Positions 44,151 to 54,470 of a stretch of DNA of 64,000 bases are shown here, one piece after another; position 1 is the first letter of the stretch, and each line of letters opens with the position of its first letter. The notes below the pieces were generated by a model that saw only the letters and a program-made list of their open reading frames with translations, was not told where the DNA came from and made no database searches. The stretch spans positions 372,001-436,000 of the forward strand of contig BLLK01000058.1 in assembly GCA_021927905.1 (NCBI GenBank). Direction: 5' to 3'. This stretch comes from Chaetoceros tenuissimus. Lineage: Eukaryota; Bacillariophyta; Thalassiosirophyceae; Chaetocerotales; Chaetocerotaceae. A program made the translations under genes and the position numbers.

Positions 44151-46211
44151 ATGGCAAGATACAGTATATCAGTTAATTTGCTTGCATTGCAAGTTTTGAA
44201 TGTAAACAACTACGTGGATGCCTTTGCTCCTAGCTCGGTTGTAAGATTGAAGTATCCCATGCAACTCGCTGCTCAAAAGGCACCAAAGAGGAAACCAGAA
44301 GCCTTTTCTCAACAAACTTCAAAAGAATCAGAAATCCCATATGATCCTTCTAGCGTATTTGAAGCTGCCAGTGGTGTAGACGAGTTTCTACACGAAGGAT
44401 TAGATCTTCAGACGGATGATTCTACTGAACTGGCAAATGAATATTCTATAGAAAATGAAGTTGCGCTCAAAGAATTCATCAAGATTGTAAATGAAAAAGA
44501 TAGAGGCATTTCACCTGACAGTGTGTTCGATCTTGATGATACAATTAATCAGCTTCTAGATAAAGCTTTTGACACAACTGAAGATGCTATGCTCATGTTC
44601 AGAAGAAAGATGAATGAAAATAATTTTCTCGAAGACAAAGATTCTTTGAACGCAGACGCTTTAAGCGAATGGAATGATCCAAAACAAGATCATAAACCTC
44701 GTGTATTGGTTGTTGGATCTGGTTGGGCTAGCCATGCATTTATCAAGTGTATAGATACTGAGAAATTTCGCATTCTAGTCTGCAGCCCAAGCAACTACTT
44801 CGTTTTCACTCCTATGTTAGCTTCATCGTCTGTAGGAACGACAGAAATACGCAGCATTATCGAAAGTACGAGAGATTCCAATCCTACCGTCAAGTTTCTT
44901 GAAGGAAAAGGCTTGGATATTGACACAGAGAATAAAAGTATGACTGTCAAACTAGGTGAAGGAAACATCATTGATGATGGCCCAGACAATGTGGAACAAG
45001 AGATCATTGAAATCCCATATGATATATGTGTTTACTCAGCTGGAGTCGGCCCAATTTCATCTTCATCTCGGACTCCTGGATTGTCAAGAGAGAATGTTCA
45101 CTTTCTCAAGTCTGTAGAAGATGCAAGGCGCTTGAGGTCGACAGTCATTACGCTACTTGAACAGGCATCTCAACCAGGACTGACAGACGAAGAGAGAAGA
45201 AAACTGCTTACCTTTGTTGTAGTGGGAGGCGGCCCCACAGGTGTTGAGTATTGTGGGGAGCTTTGCGATTTTCTCAACGATGTCACAGGCAAGGATGCGA
45301 GAACAAGCAAAGTGAAACGCAGTGTTGCTCCGTTTGCTTCTCTCGCCAAATTTACAAGCGTTAAATTACTTCAAGGTAATGAGGATGTTCTTCCAATGTT
45401 TGATAAAGAACTTAGACTAAGAGCTGAAGAAAGCTTGATTAATAGAGGAGTACATGTCATGACAAAAACTCGTGTTTCAAGGATTGAAGGTTCGAAGAAG
45501 ATCGTCATTGCTGATCAAAATGAAAAAGAAACAGAACTAAATTGCGGATTAATAGTATGGGCTGCTGGAACACAACCGGTGAAACTAACGGAGAAGGTCA
45601 TTGAAAGTGTAGATAAAGCATCTATCAGTAAGGGACTCAAAGTTACGCCAAAGAGCTTGTCAGAAAGAGGAAGAATTCCGGTTGATAATTTTCAAAGAGT
45701 TCTTGGGGCCCCTGCAGGAAGTATGATTGCGATTGGAGATGCATCAGGCACAGTCAATGCTGATGGAAAGTTGGCAAATCTCCCACAGACAGCACAAGTT
45801 GCAGCTCAACAAGGTGCATACGTTGCAAGATTGCTAAACAGAGGATACAATTTATCAGGTCTGACTGGATTTGATGATGAAAGTATTATTGAAAATTCAC
45901 TCTTCCTTCCTGTGCCAGTGAACATTGAGGCTGAGAAAGACAAGGAAGTAGCAAGGAAACTACGAGGAGCTGTGAAGGCAAAACCATTCAAATTTTTGAA
46001 TCTTGGTCAGTTAGCTTATACAGGTGGGGGAGAAGCATTAAGCCAAGTCCAACTTGGAAATTTGAAACTATTCAATAGTGCTGGGTCTGAAGGATTTCTT
46101 CTATGGAGATCAGTATATATTGTGAAGCAAGTGTCTACTAAAACAAGACTGCTGGTTCTATTTGATTGGTTCAAAACCAAGTTGTTTGGTCGTGATGTAA
46201 CTAGGATGTAA
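44151..46211 (+). CDS. type II NAD(P)H dehydrogenase, plastid-targeted
   Basis: Single exon, 686 aa. It is a single-subunit flavoprotein that passes electrons from NAD(P)H to quinone without pumping protons. The FAD site is VLVVGSGWASHAF (about residue 187), the NAD(P)H site is FVVVGGGPTGVEYCGEL (about 356), and the second FAD loop is MIAIGDASG (about 530). The C-terminus is amphipathic and Lys-rich, typical of membrane association. The N-terminus is a short signal-like stretch followed by DAFAPSS, a very good diatom plastid motif, and a long acidic linker (about residues 40-180) that is unusual. Chlororespiration at the thylakoid would be the likely role, by analogy with plant NDC1-type enzymes. 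Confidence 0.92.
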   Translation: MARYSISVNLLALQVLNVNNYVDAFAPSSVVRLKYPMQLAAQKAPKRKPEAFSQQTSKESEIPYDPSSVFEAASGVDEFLHEGLDLQTDDSTELANEYSIENEVALKEFIKIVNEKDRGISPDSVFDLDDTINQLLDKAFDTTEDAMLMFRRKMNENNFLEDKDSLNADALSEWNDPKQDHKPRVLVVGSGWASHAFIKCIDTEKFRILVCSPSNYFVFTPMLASSSVGTTEIRSIIESTRDSNPTVKFLEGKGLDIDTENKSMTVKLGEGNIIDDGPDNVEQEIIEIPYDICVYSAGVGPISSSSRTPGLSRENVHFLKSVEDARRLRSTVITLLEQASQPGLTDEERRKLLTFVVVGGGPTGVEYCGELCDFLNDVTGKDARTSKVKRSVAPFASLAKFTSVKLLQGNEDVLPMFDKELRLRAEESLINRGVHVMTKTRVSRIEGSKKIVIADQNEKETELNCGLIVWAAGTQPVKLTEKVIESVDKASISKGLKVTPKSLSERGRIPVDNFQRVLGAPAGSMIAIGDASGTVNADGKLANLPQTAQVAAQQGAYVARLLNRGYNLSGLTGFDDESIIENSLFLPVPVNIEAEKDKEVARKLRGAVKAKPFKFLNLGQLAYTGGGEALSQVQLGNLKLFNSAGSEGFLLWRSVYIVKQVSTKTRLLVLFDWFKTKLFGRDVTRM

Positions 46212-46553
46212 AGTGTAATGAAGGATTGAAATACCATAATATTAATATTTATTTTTCAAAAACTCCCAACTTGAAATTGGAATCAAAGGCTTTGTTGGCT
46301 TCGGTTGCTTGCTAGATAACAAAATAACGATTTGTAACGGTAAGTTGAAGTAGCCAAAACTGGGACACGATGTTTGTCTTCTATCACGAAGATGCACGAT
46401 GATCACATCACCTCTGATTACTTCCTCTTGGAACTTGGTGGGACATCATCACCTAGTGGCACTGCAACAAAATCAGAAGACCAATTTGCGTTCTGCACAT
46501 ACCATCTACAAGCTCTATTCCTCTAAAAGGTTGTAGAAAAGAATTCTATAAGG
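46212..46553. other. intergenic region between co-directional genes
   Basis: A 342-bp stretch with the NDH-2 3' UTR and the promoter of the next gene. No motif recognised. Confidence 0.4.
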
Positions 46554-48177
46554 ATGGCACGGTACCATGCATTTGCATTGCTGATTCTGTTGGAGAGTCG
46601 GAGTTTAGTATCTTCATACGTGCAACCAAGTATCCAAACAAATGGTTTTATTGGAAACAAGCTCAACTGTAAAACTGAACATATAGTTTCAATTACCACT
46701 AGCAAGACCAAGCCTATACTAGGTCAAAGTAGTAACAATTTGGAACTACGGGCGACTTTATTTCCTAAAACATCGAAGCAGAGATCAGTTGCTTTGTTTG
46801 GATCCGACGTCTCGTCAGATGAGGAAGAATTGAAAAAGCCAATCATTCAGAGATTATTACTTGGGATTATTTTGAAGCTGAAAGCCCTTTTTAAGCATAT
46901 ACTTGTAAGTAAATCTATGGGAATTGATATGTGTTGAAGTTTTTGTTTAAAAAGTGCATGTGATTGACTAAACATATGAAACCTTTTTACAGAAGATACT
47001 TTTTGTTATACCTTTCACCAAACTAAAAGCAATATTTGGTGTAGATACAAAAACCCAAGAAGATAACGAAACAACAGTAGAAAAGGAAGATGAAGAGAAG
47101 CATGAAAAAGTAGAAGAAATGAGTGAACAGAAAAGACTCACAAAAGTAGATGTTGAATGGGCAAAAGAGACTTTATCACGTATTGAAAGAGAAGAAAAAG
47201 AAATCATCAGTGAAAACAAGAAACCTCGAGTGGTTTACAAAAGTGTGGCCCCACCAGTTGAAGATGAAACTGAAGAAGAATGTCCATTTTACTTTACAGA
47301 TTGTTTAGACGAAGATGACAAAACGCCTGACGAAGTAGATGCAAAAGATGCAACTGTGGAAGCACAAGATGTGGAAGAGAAACCAGTAGTTTTTGATTCA
47401 GATGTCGATGAAAATATAGAAGAAGTACGTGAAGAGGCAGTTGATGTCTCGGAAAATGAAGACTCTGGAGTTGAAGTGGCCGTTGTAGCTGAAGAAGATA
47501 AAATCATTTCAGAAGCAGTTGATGAGGAAACTTTAGAAGCACAGGAGGGATCGGCCACAGAAGAAATTGCTGTTTCAGAAGATGTCCACGAGGAAACTAT
47601 AGTAGCTGATACTGTAGAGGTGCAACCAACAGTCCCTCGAGGAGAAAGATGGGCTGTCGCTGCTCCAGGAACTGATCTTACAGGAAAGTGGAAAATCGTT
47701 GTTACTGATGATTTTAAAAAGGAGTATGATCAATACTTGAAGAATTTGGGGCAGCCATCTCTTGTGAGATCTGTGGCAGTTTCAATTGTAGAAATGACAA
47801 GTGAAGAAGTGATCCAGAGTGACAATGGAAGGTCTTTGTGTATCAAAGGAAGGAATCTTAGAGGGGTATGGGATCGAACATTGTTATCATCTGGATCTGA
47901 TTTCGATTTTGAACACAAAGATGATCATGAGCACATTAGAGTTTCACTTGTTACAGCGGATAAGGAAAATGTGGAAGCTGAAAGTTGGTGGGAAAAGAAC
48001 GGAACTTTGCACCGATCATGGCTTCGAGGTGTGAAAAAATATGGAGGAGGTGATTTTGAAAGCCGAAGATATTTGTCAAACAAAGGGGATACTCTCATTT
48101 GTGAATCGATTTTTCACCCGCATGGAAGAGAAAAGGATAAAGCTGCCATAACTTGGACCTTTAAAAAAGAGAGCTAA
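46554..48177 (+). CDS. acidic protein with C-terminal calycin/FABP-like domain
   Basis: Two exons: 46554-46904 and 46993-48177 (511 aa). A hydrophobic start (MARYHAFALLILLESRSLVSS) suggests a signal peptide, possibly with plastid import. A middle region of about 170 residues is rich in Glu, Asp and Val and probably disordered. The C-terminal 160 residues begin LTGKWKIVVTDDFKKEYDQYL and end ITWTFKKES; the G-x-W start and alternating beta strands resemble a fatty-acid-binding or lipocalin beta-barrel. A small-ligand or lipid-binding role is inferred from that resemblance only. Confidence 0.72.
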
Positions 48178-48326
48178 TCACTAATACTCATAAATAGGTA
48201 AATTATTTCTTGTTTCAAAATTTTACATATATGTGTGTTTGTCGACATAGATAGACCCTGATACAAATACGAAGAATTCGTATACACATTATTTAATATC
48301 CCCCCTGTGCGAGTTTATGATACCAG

Positions 48327-49615
48327 TCAAGGACTGCCCATTCTCCTAATGAGGATTTGGTGTCCGTTGCTATTTACAGATGAAAGACCATGTCTCATTG
48401 TGGAAAAATTTAAAGGGATCTTTTGTTGCATTTTTCTTTGTTGTATAAAAGCATCATTTTGTGTAGAAAAAGAGTCTAGTGAAGAATTTCTGTTCGTAGC
48501 ATGTATTTGTGCAGCTCTGAAGTGCGTACAGACAAGTTTCATAACTCTTCTATGCTTCATTCTTTGCATCTTAACATACTTTAGGAGCATTAAAGTCTTC
48601 TCACTTGTGTTGCTAGCGTAGTCGGAGATTGTCATCTGATAGAATTCGCTCAGGTCTTGTGGATTTCTTGATAGTTCAATGACTCTGACAGCCTGCAGCT
48701 CACGGGCATAATTAAGATGTTGCCGCATCGCTTCCAATCTGTTCTCAAGCTCAATAGATGCATTATGTTCAGCAGCTGAAATAGTATCGCATAGAGCTTG
48801 CACTTTCGATTCTTCTGTTTCACTATGAAATGACTTTATCATGCGAGTTGTTTGTTCAAGACAAGATTAGTTCGTGTGACATTTTAAAATAAGAAATAGT
48901 TTTGACAGGGGGCTTTCTTACCTCATGTCGAAATGAAGGCAAACTACTTTCAGTTTTATCATAAAACTTTACGAACCCCCATTCTTGTAGCTTTTAGAAA
49001 CAAATGTAATTGTTTATGAGAATGAGGAACAAAGAGCGGGTCTACAACTTTTCATATATCCAAATTTTGAAATCTTACCTTTGACAGAAACGCCTCATAT
49101 TCAGGACGGATGCTAGTGAAATTTGTGGGTATAATTTGGTTGACAAAAACTTTGTGATCTTTGACGTAAAATGACCTTCCATCTTTACTCCATGTTATTG
49201 CAGTAGAGTTTTGAAAATTATTCAATACTCTTAGCAGCTATAGTGGGAACCAACAACAAGATGAGTGATTTTTAAAATTATGCGTTGAAAAAAATGATAT
49301 AATGACTTTTCGGAAGAATATGTGGCTCACCTCGACAGGGAAGTTATCTCGGTCACCGTCGCCATCGTTGTGCTTGTTCTGATTGGACAATTCTTTCGTT
49401 GTAGAAACTGGATGGGGTTGGTGAAAGTTGTAAGTTATAGATTCTTCAGGTGGAGAATTCTTTGTAGTGGGAGGTTGTTGCTTCGGAACTTCTGTGTTTA
49501 GTGGGGGAGTGTTGGTACTTTTAGTTTCTACATTTTTCGAAGTGCAAGCTAGTTGCATCAACGCTGATACAGCGTCCTTGTCTTCAGATTGATCAACTAC
49601 CCGGAATGTTGGCAT
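48327..49615 (-). CDS. HSF-like transcription factor with altered recognition helix (copy A)
   Basis: Four exons: 49615-49331, 49237-49079, 48990-48922 and 48833-48327 (339 aa). Exons 2 and 3 encode an HSF-type DNA-binding domain from LLRVLNNFQNSTAITWSKDG to KFYDKTESSLPSFRHE. The recognition helix reads AFLSKLQEWGF, so the canonical Arg, Gln and Asn (RQLN) are replaced by Ser, Lys and Gln. The aromatic/Gly-Phe scaffold is kept, so the fold is probably intact while DNA specificity may differ. Exon 1 carries DAVSALMQLA, the motif shared by the HSFs here. Exon lengths 159 and 69 nt equal those of copy B. The C-terminal part has a helix (KHRRVMKLVCTHFRA) with a counterpart in copy B. Confidence 0.85.
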
Positions 49616-49735
49616 GCTCAAATCTGAATCGAATTTGTAGTGTTGTATGGAACGGGTATTTATGTTGATGCAGTGTAATGGAGTTCCCTCGGTTATGGTT
49701 TATGGTTACTCATTCCACCTGACGTTGCAGGTAGC

Positions 49736-50075
49736 TCAGTATTCTGCATGCAACATTAAAGACCGTCTGCCTGAGTTACTAAAACGGTCTTGAAGGAAAC
49801 AAGAAAGAATATCCTCAAAAATTCTTTTTGTCTTACACGATTGATCGGAGAAAACACTAAGACTTTCTGGACAAATATAGTGTAAAATCGTCTCTAAAAA
49901 ATGATGATTTCCAATTCCCTGCTTTCCAAATAATTTTCGACCAGTCACGAGCATGACGGTAGGTATGGTACGAAGCCTGAAAAGTTTTCCACCACTATCT
50001 ATCTACCTTTTCTAGCAAGAAGAAGAAGGCTTACATATTATTCTTCTGGAGGTTAATTTGTTTCTTTCTCGTCAT
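49736..50075 (-). CDS. small two-exon gene between HSF copies
   Basis: Exons 50075-50035 and 49976-49736 joined by a 58-nt GT-AG intron give 93 aa starting MTRKKQINLQKNNM. The donor GTAAGC and the acceptor TTTTCAG are good, and the frame is restored exactly. The sequence VTGRKLFGKQGIGNHHFLET, a long helical stretch and a later FLQDRF weakly recall the diatom-enriched DUF6824 domain (G-N-x-x-F plus a later FL). The gene could be real, a truncated paralogue or a decayed remnant. No function is assigned. Confidence 0.45.
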
Positions 50076-50291
50076 GTCTAGAAAATTTGAGTTAGATCTG
50101 CGAATATAAGTTGCTCAACCTCCTCCTACATAGCAGGAGAATCTTGGACGCTATGCCAGCATGATGTGGTGAAGAGGATAAAGACTATTATTGAACTCAA
50201 AATAGAGAGAAGCTTTCCTCTGATCATCTAGACGTATGCAAGAACAATATTTTTTATTTTAATACATATGTATGTATGAATTATATCGCCA

Positions 50292-51903
50292 TTACCTGCT
50301 ACCGTAGTCTCTTCTATATAGTATTCGACTGGGGAAAGACGGTTGCGGTATTTCTGAATTTGACTGAGAATGGATTGAATTAAGACTTGTCATCGATTCT
50401 ACTGTTCTTCTACCTCTTCTTATGTCATTGTTTGACCTGGTACCTCTTTGCAATCTCAAATTACTTTCTGATAAAAAACTTTCTTGATGCGTTGGGTGAA
50501 TAGGTTGCTGGCGAAATTGATGTTCTGATGATGTGCGTCTAATTTCTGAGTTTGTTTGACGGTGTGCTTTCTTCAACCTCATAGAATGAACTAGGTGCGA
50601 ATGGGCAAGTTCCATCACCTCCTTATGCTCTTGTCTTCGATTGTGAACGTGTCGGAGAAGCTTATTATTGCTACCATGGTTTATCATCCTTTCTTCCTTT
50701 TGCATAGTATTCAGTTTGGTGAGTACTGAGCTGGGACTATCGGTCAAGTTGCGAAATGGATAATCAATTTCATCGCAAGAATTTCTTCTGTGCATTGCCT
50801 TGATCAAAGAATTTCTTCGTTTCCTGTAGAGAATTTCTGAAGGGCAGCTCAAACGTCGCAATGCAGTAGATTTTGGGATCTTTACGTCGGGTTTGTAGGA
50901 AGAATTTGAATATGAGTTTCTTTTTGCATACATGAGTGCGTTCTTTTGTTCAAAAGAGGCTTGTTTATGCATATCATGATATTGATGCGATAATCTTGAA
51001 TGCTGGATTCTGCTTTCGAAAATGGCAAGTTTATTTGAATCTTCTTTTCGAGTGAAGGACTTAAAAGTGATTGAAACATAATGGTCAGTTCGTGTTATGA
51101 TCCGAACAACAATAAAATTGTAGAAGAAACAAATAACTATACTTACTTCATGGCGAAAAAGAGGTAAAGTTGTTTCAGCGCTATCATAGAATTTGGTGAA
51201 GCCCAAAAGATGTAACTGTGGTTGTAGAAGAAAGGAATCGTGATTTTTAGTCTCGAATGAAAGTCCAAGAGAAGTCTAAAAAAAAACAATACTGATTTAC
51301 TCACCTTCTGCAAAAAATCTTCAAATCTGGGACGAATACAAGTAAAGTTGTTTGGCATAACAACATTCTCAAAATCTAAGTGATTTTTTACATAAAACGA
51401 CTTTCCATCTTTGCTCCATGTGATTGTATTGCAATTTTCAGGTCTATTGAGAACTTGTAGAAGCTATGTAAAAACCATACAGTATCACAAGGATGAGTAA
51501 TGGATGCATTAGATTGATGAAAAATGTGGATTGTAGAAACGTTTGTAAAGGTTTGAGTTTGTGCTCTTACCTCAGAAGTGAATAAGCCCAAGCAAGAATC
51601 TGCACTAGCATAAGAATGGATAGTTCCTTGAGATGCAGATTCATTAACAATTGCTGGAAGTTTGTCCGCATATGTTGTTTCAAACGGTACAAAATGATTT
51701 GTTTTGTATGGATTGTTGGAAGATAAATTACTGAATTTGTTTCGCTCTGGTTCATCATCAAACATATTTTCATTTAAGCTTCTTTTATCACAAGTAGTTC
51801 TCTCCATAATCATACTACAGGACGAAGAAGAAGAAGGTTCGACTGCGTTGCTAGACGAAGATGCTAAAGCCATCAAGGCTGTAACTGCATCTGTAGTGCT
51901 CAT
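50292..51903 (-). CDS. HSF-like transcription factor with altered recognition helix (copy B)
   Basis: Four exons: 51903-51571, 51463-51305, 51215-51147 and 51059-50292 (442 aa). The HSF domain runs from LLQVLNRPENCNTITWSKDG to KFYDSAETTLPLFRHE. The recognition helix is DFLQKLHLLGF, so the canonical Arg-Gln-x-Asn becomes Gln-Lys-x-His. The start ATG gives MSTTDAVTALMALASSSS, carrying the shared motif. The first domain exon is 159 nt and the second 69 nt, as in copy A, with introns at identical codon positions, showing duplication. The C-terminal region is basic and Ser/Arg/His-rich and includes RRQEHKEVMELAHSHLV, similar to copy A. The two copies are separated by the small gene at 49736-50075. 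Confidence 0.86.
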
Positions 51904-52746
51904 TGTAGGTTTTCTTGAAGTCAATTGGTATTACCTAGTTCTTTGATAAGGTCTGGGATACCCGAATACAAGTATTTCAATAGTTCGCCAATTGATAGGG
52001 GTAACATCTCTGTTTCCTTCGTTTTTCGTACCTGTCCCGAAAAGTCGGGAAGGGAAGTGTCAGATCGACAAAAGTCAAGGTCATGCTGAAATTTGATTGG
52101 TGCAGAGCAGACCACGTAAATATGAGGAATGCAAGTCACGGGTCATAAGTCTATCATTCTTTCATGCATTATTGTGGGAAAGATGTGGAAATTTTATACA
52201 TTCGCAAACAAAAATCTGAAGGGGTGGAGAAAGATATAGATCAGACTCAAATCCAAAAATAAAGAGAGGTTGGATTGCATTTGTAATTTATTTTCAACTA
52301 TGAAAAGAGAAAAGAGGATGGACATAGTCATAGTCAGATGAAATTTGTGATTTCGTTTTTCGTCCTAATTCCAGCCTTCCCAACTTATTTCTTATTTCTT
52401 TTGCTTGCACGATCCCTATCTTCATTTCACACACTTATCGAGCTTGAATTGAATCGAAGCAATTGAATCCAACTTCATGTCTTTTTTTAGATAAGATTAT
52501 TGGGCATAGAATTGCTTGTATGAATATTAGTGACAAGGTTGGTGTGATCAAACCGAAGAAGCCTCGCATGAGATAAATAGCAAGATGCCTAGCTCGTTTT
52601 TGTGAACGACGCTGTCCACGAATAGCAGGCAAAGCAAAATGCAAAGGTAAATCCAAATGAAGAAGAAAAAACTCTCAGATGGATTCGACAGCAGTAGAAG
52701 GAACAAGATTCTATTGAGAAAGCTGTAATCTCCTTCTTATTTTCTG
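51904..52746. other. divergent intergenic region
   Basis: An 843-bp region between the starts of HSF copy B and the Hsp70-like gene. A minus-strand open frame at 52435-52656 encodes a short hydrophobic peptide but has no good start and is not supported as a gene. Confidence 0.4.
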
Positions 52747-54405
52747 ATGTCATCTCAACTTAGAAATATTCATCGGCTGAAGTGGAGGAACAACTCCTCA
52801 CCTCTCATATCATCTTTTACCGAAAGGTGTACAAATAACAAGGATCGACATGAGCTTGAAAAAAATACTGAATTCCATAGTCTGAATTCTTTTAGATACT
52901 ATCATGCCACTCAAAAGAAGGAAATTTTGCCACTGATTGCAGTTGGTGTAGGATTCATTGGCCTTTATTCATTTCGCGCATTGAAGAGGATGGACAAAGA
53001 ATGGGAAGACTATGAAGAAGAACTCCGAGAATATAATTTGGAACATGGCATCAATAATGATGAAGACGTGGATAACGCTTTTGATGGTTCTGCAGCAAGC
53101 TCCTCCAATTCACAAGCTACTAGCAGTGTGGATCAAGCAAAACTATTTCGAGATGGGACCTTGGCTATTGATCTTGGAACATTGAACATTCGTATTGCAC
53201 ATAAACCAACATCTGGTGATGCAAAGCCAAATGTTGTTGTAAACAGGGAAGGGAAAAGAGCTACACCCAATCATATTTTATTTGAAGCAGATGGAAATTT
53301 TTTGACTGGTAGTCTAGCTTCTTCGAAATTATATGAAAGAGCAAATTCATCCTCTCCTGCTGTCAATCCTGGAGTTTTACTTCGTGGAAGCGATGATGAT
53401 ATCGAACCATCCATTTTGAATCATATGGTTCAAAAAGTTATTTCTTCATGTGCAAAAGATGCACTGGAACAGGCTATTGGACGTAAGACATTGCCAATGC
53501 AAAATTTGTTTGCAATTGATAGGGCAGATGGTTACAATGTGCGACCTGTTTTTATTTACCCGCCAAAATGCGATCAATCAAATGACAACAACGAAACACT
53601 GAGAAAATATAGAGAAGCAGTGCAAAGTCTCAGTTTACCTGATAGTATTTCTTCATTTGTATCAGAGCCTGTGTGTTCAGTTGCTGGAGCAAAGTTTTAT
53701 GACCTTTTGCCAAGCCAAACTCCGGGACCTGTCCTTGTCATCGATGTTGGTGCAAGCGTGACTTCAATGTCAATTGTGGATAATGATGAGTTGAAACACT
53801 CGTCGCAACTTGATGGTTTTGGTGGAGAATCTCTTGTAGAATCTCTAATGGATTACATCTGCAAGGATTTCTACAACTCAAAAGCATCTGATGTATCGGA
53901 TACCATGGCTGTCCAAAGAATTTATGATGCTTCAAAAGATGCTATCTTGGAATTGTCATCTGGAAGTAAGAAAAACCTAGGTCGGGTTCAGATCAACATT
54001 CCATATCTAAGTGTTGACGAGAAAATGCAACCGAAGCATCTAGACGTTGGAGTTAGTGCGGCTGTATTGAATCAAGAGTTTAATGATTTGATTTCCAGTA
54101 AAATTGTTGGCAAATCAGGCCCGCAGCAGAATTTCCTATCCAATTCCATGCCTACTCCAACGACATTGACTCAACTCATGTCATCCATGATCATGCAAGT
54201 AATGGAAAGTTCGAATTCTAATCCATTTTCTTTGAACTCGATACTTGTTGTAGGAGGTGGGAGTAGAAGTCCTGCTATCCAAAAAGCCATTAAGGAAGCT
54301 GTAAGCTCCCTAGCTGGGGATCAATATACACAAGAAAAAGTAATTATTCCTCGTGATGAGTTGATAGAGGAACTTACAGTTGTAGGTGCATCTCTTACTA
54401 AGTAA
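52747..54405 (+). CDS. membrane-anchored Hsp70-like ATPase without substrate-binding domain
   Basis: Single exon, 552 aa. Residues about 138-552 form an actin/Hsp70-fold nucleotide-binding domain: LAIDLGTLNIRIAHK (phosphate loop 1), FVSEPVCSVAGA, LVIDVGASVTSMSI (phosphate loop 2) and ILVVGGGSRSPAIQ (adenosine loop). The protein stops at ELTVVGASLTK, where an Hsp70 would enter its linker and peptide-binding domain, so substrate binding is missing. The N-terminus has a basic, Arg-rich stretch and a transmembrane segment (LPLIAVGVGFIGLYSF, about 60-76), then an acidic helix. A mitochondrial inner-membrane location is plausible. The phosphate-2 loop keeps DVG but lacks the usual DLGGGT pattern. 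Function unknown. Confidence 0.85.
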   Translation: MSSQLRNIHRLKWRNNSSPLISSFTERCTNNKDRHELEKNTEFHSLNSFRYYHATQKKEILPLIAVGVGFIGLYSFRALKRMDKEWEDYEEELREYNLEHGINNDEDVDNAFDGSAASSSNSQATSSVDQAKLFRDGTLAIDLGTLNIRIAHKPTSGDAKPNVVVNREGKRATPNHILFEADGNFLTGSLASSKLYERANSSSPAVNPGVLLRGSDDDIEPSILNHMVQKVISSCAKDALEQAIGRKTLPMQNLFAIDRADGYNVRPVFIYPPKCDQSNDNNETLRKYREAVQSLSLPDSISSFVSEPVCSVAGAKFYDLLPSQTPGPVLVIDVGASVTSMSIVDNDELKHSSQLDGFGGESLVESLMDYICKDFYNSKASDVSDTMAVQRIYDASKDAILELSSGSKKNLGRVQINIPYLSVDEKMQPKHLDVGVSAAVLNQEFNDLISSKIVGKSGPQQNFLSNSMPTPTTLTQLMSSMIMQVMESSNSNPFSLNSILVVGGGSRSPAIQKAIKEAVSSLAGDQYTQEKVIIPRDELIEELTVVGASLTK

Positions 54406-54470
54406 GGCATAATCTTTAAAAAATTTAAGTGCTATTTCTTGAAATAGACCAAAACCCATAGAAACTCTAT

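Noticed and set aside
52435-52656. Minus-strand open frame encoding a short hydrophobic peptide
   Set aside because: No ATG near its start (only an internal one giving 44 aa), no recognisable domain, and no plausible splice partner.
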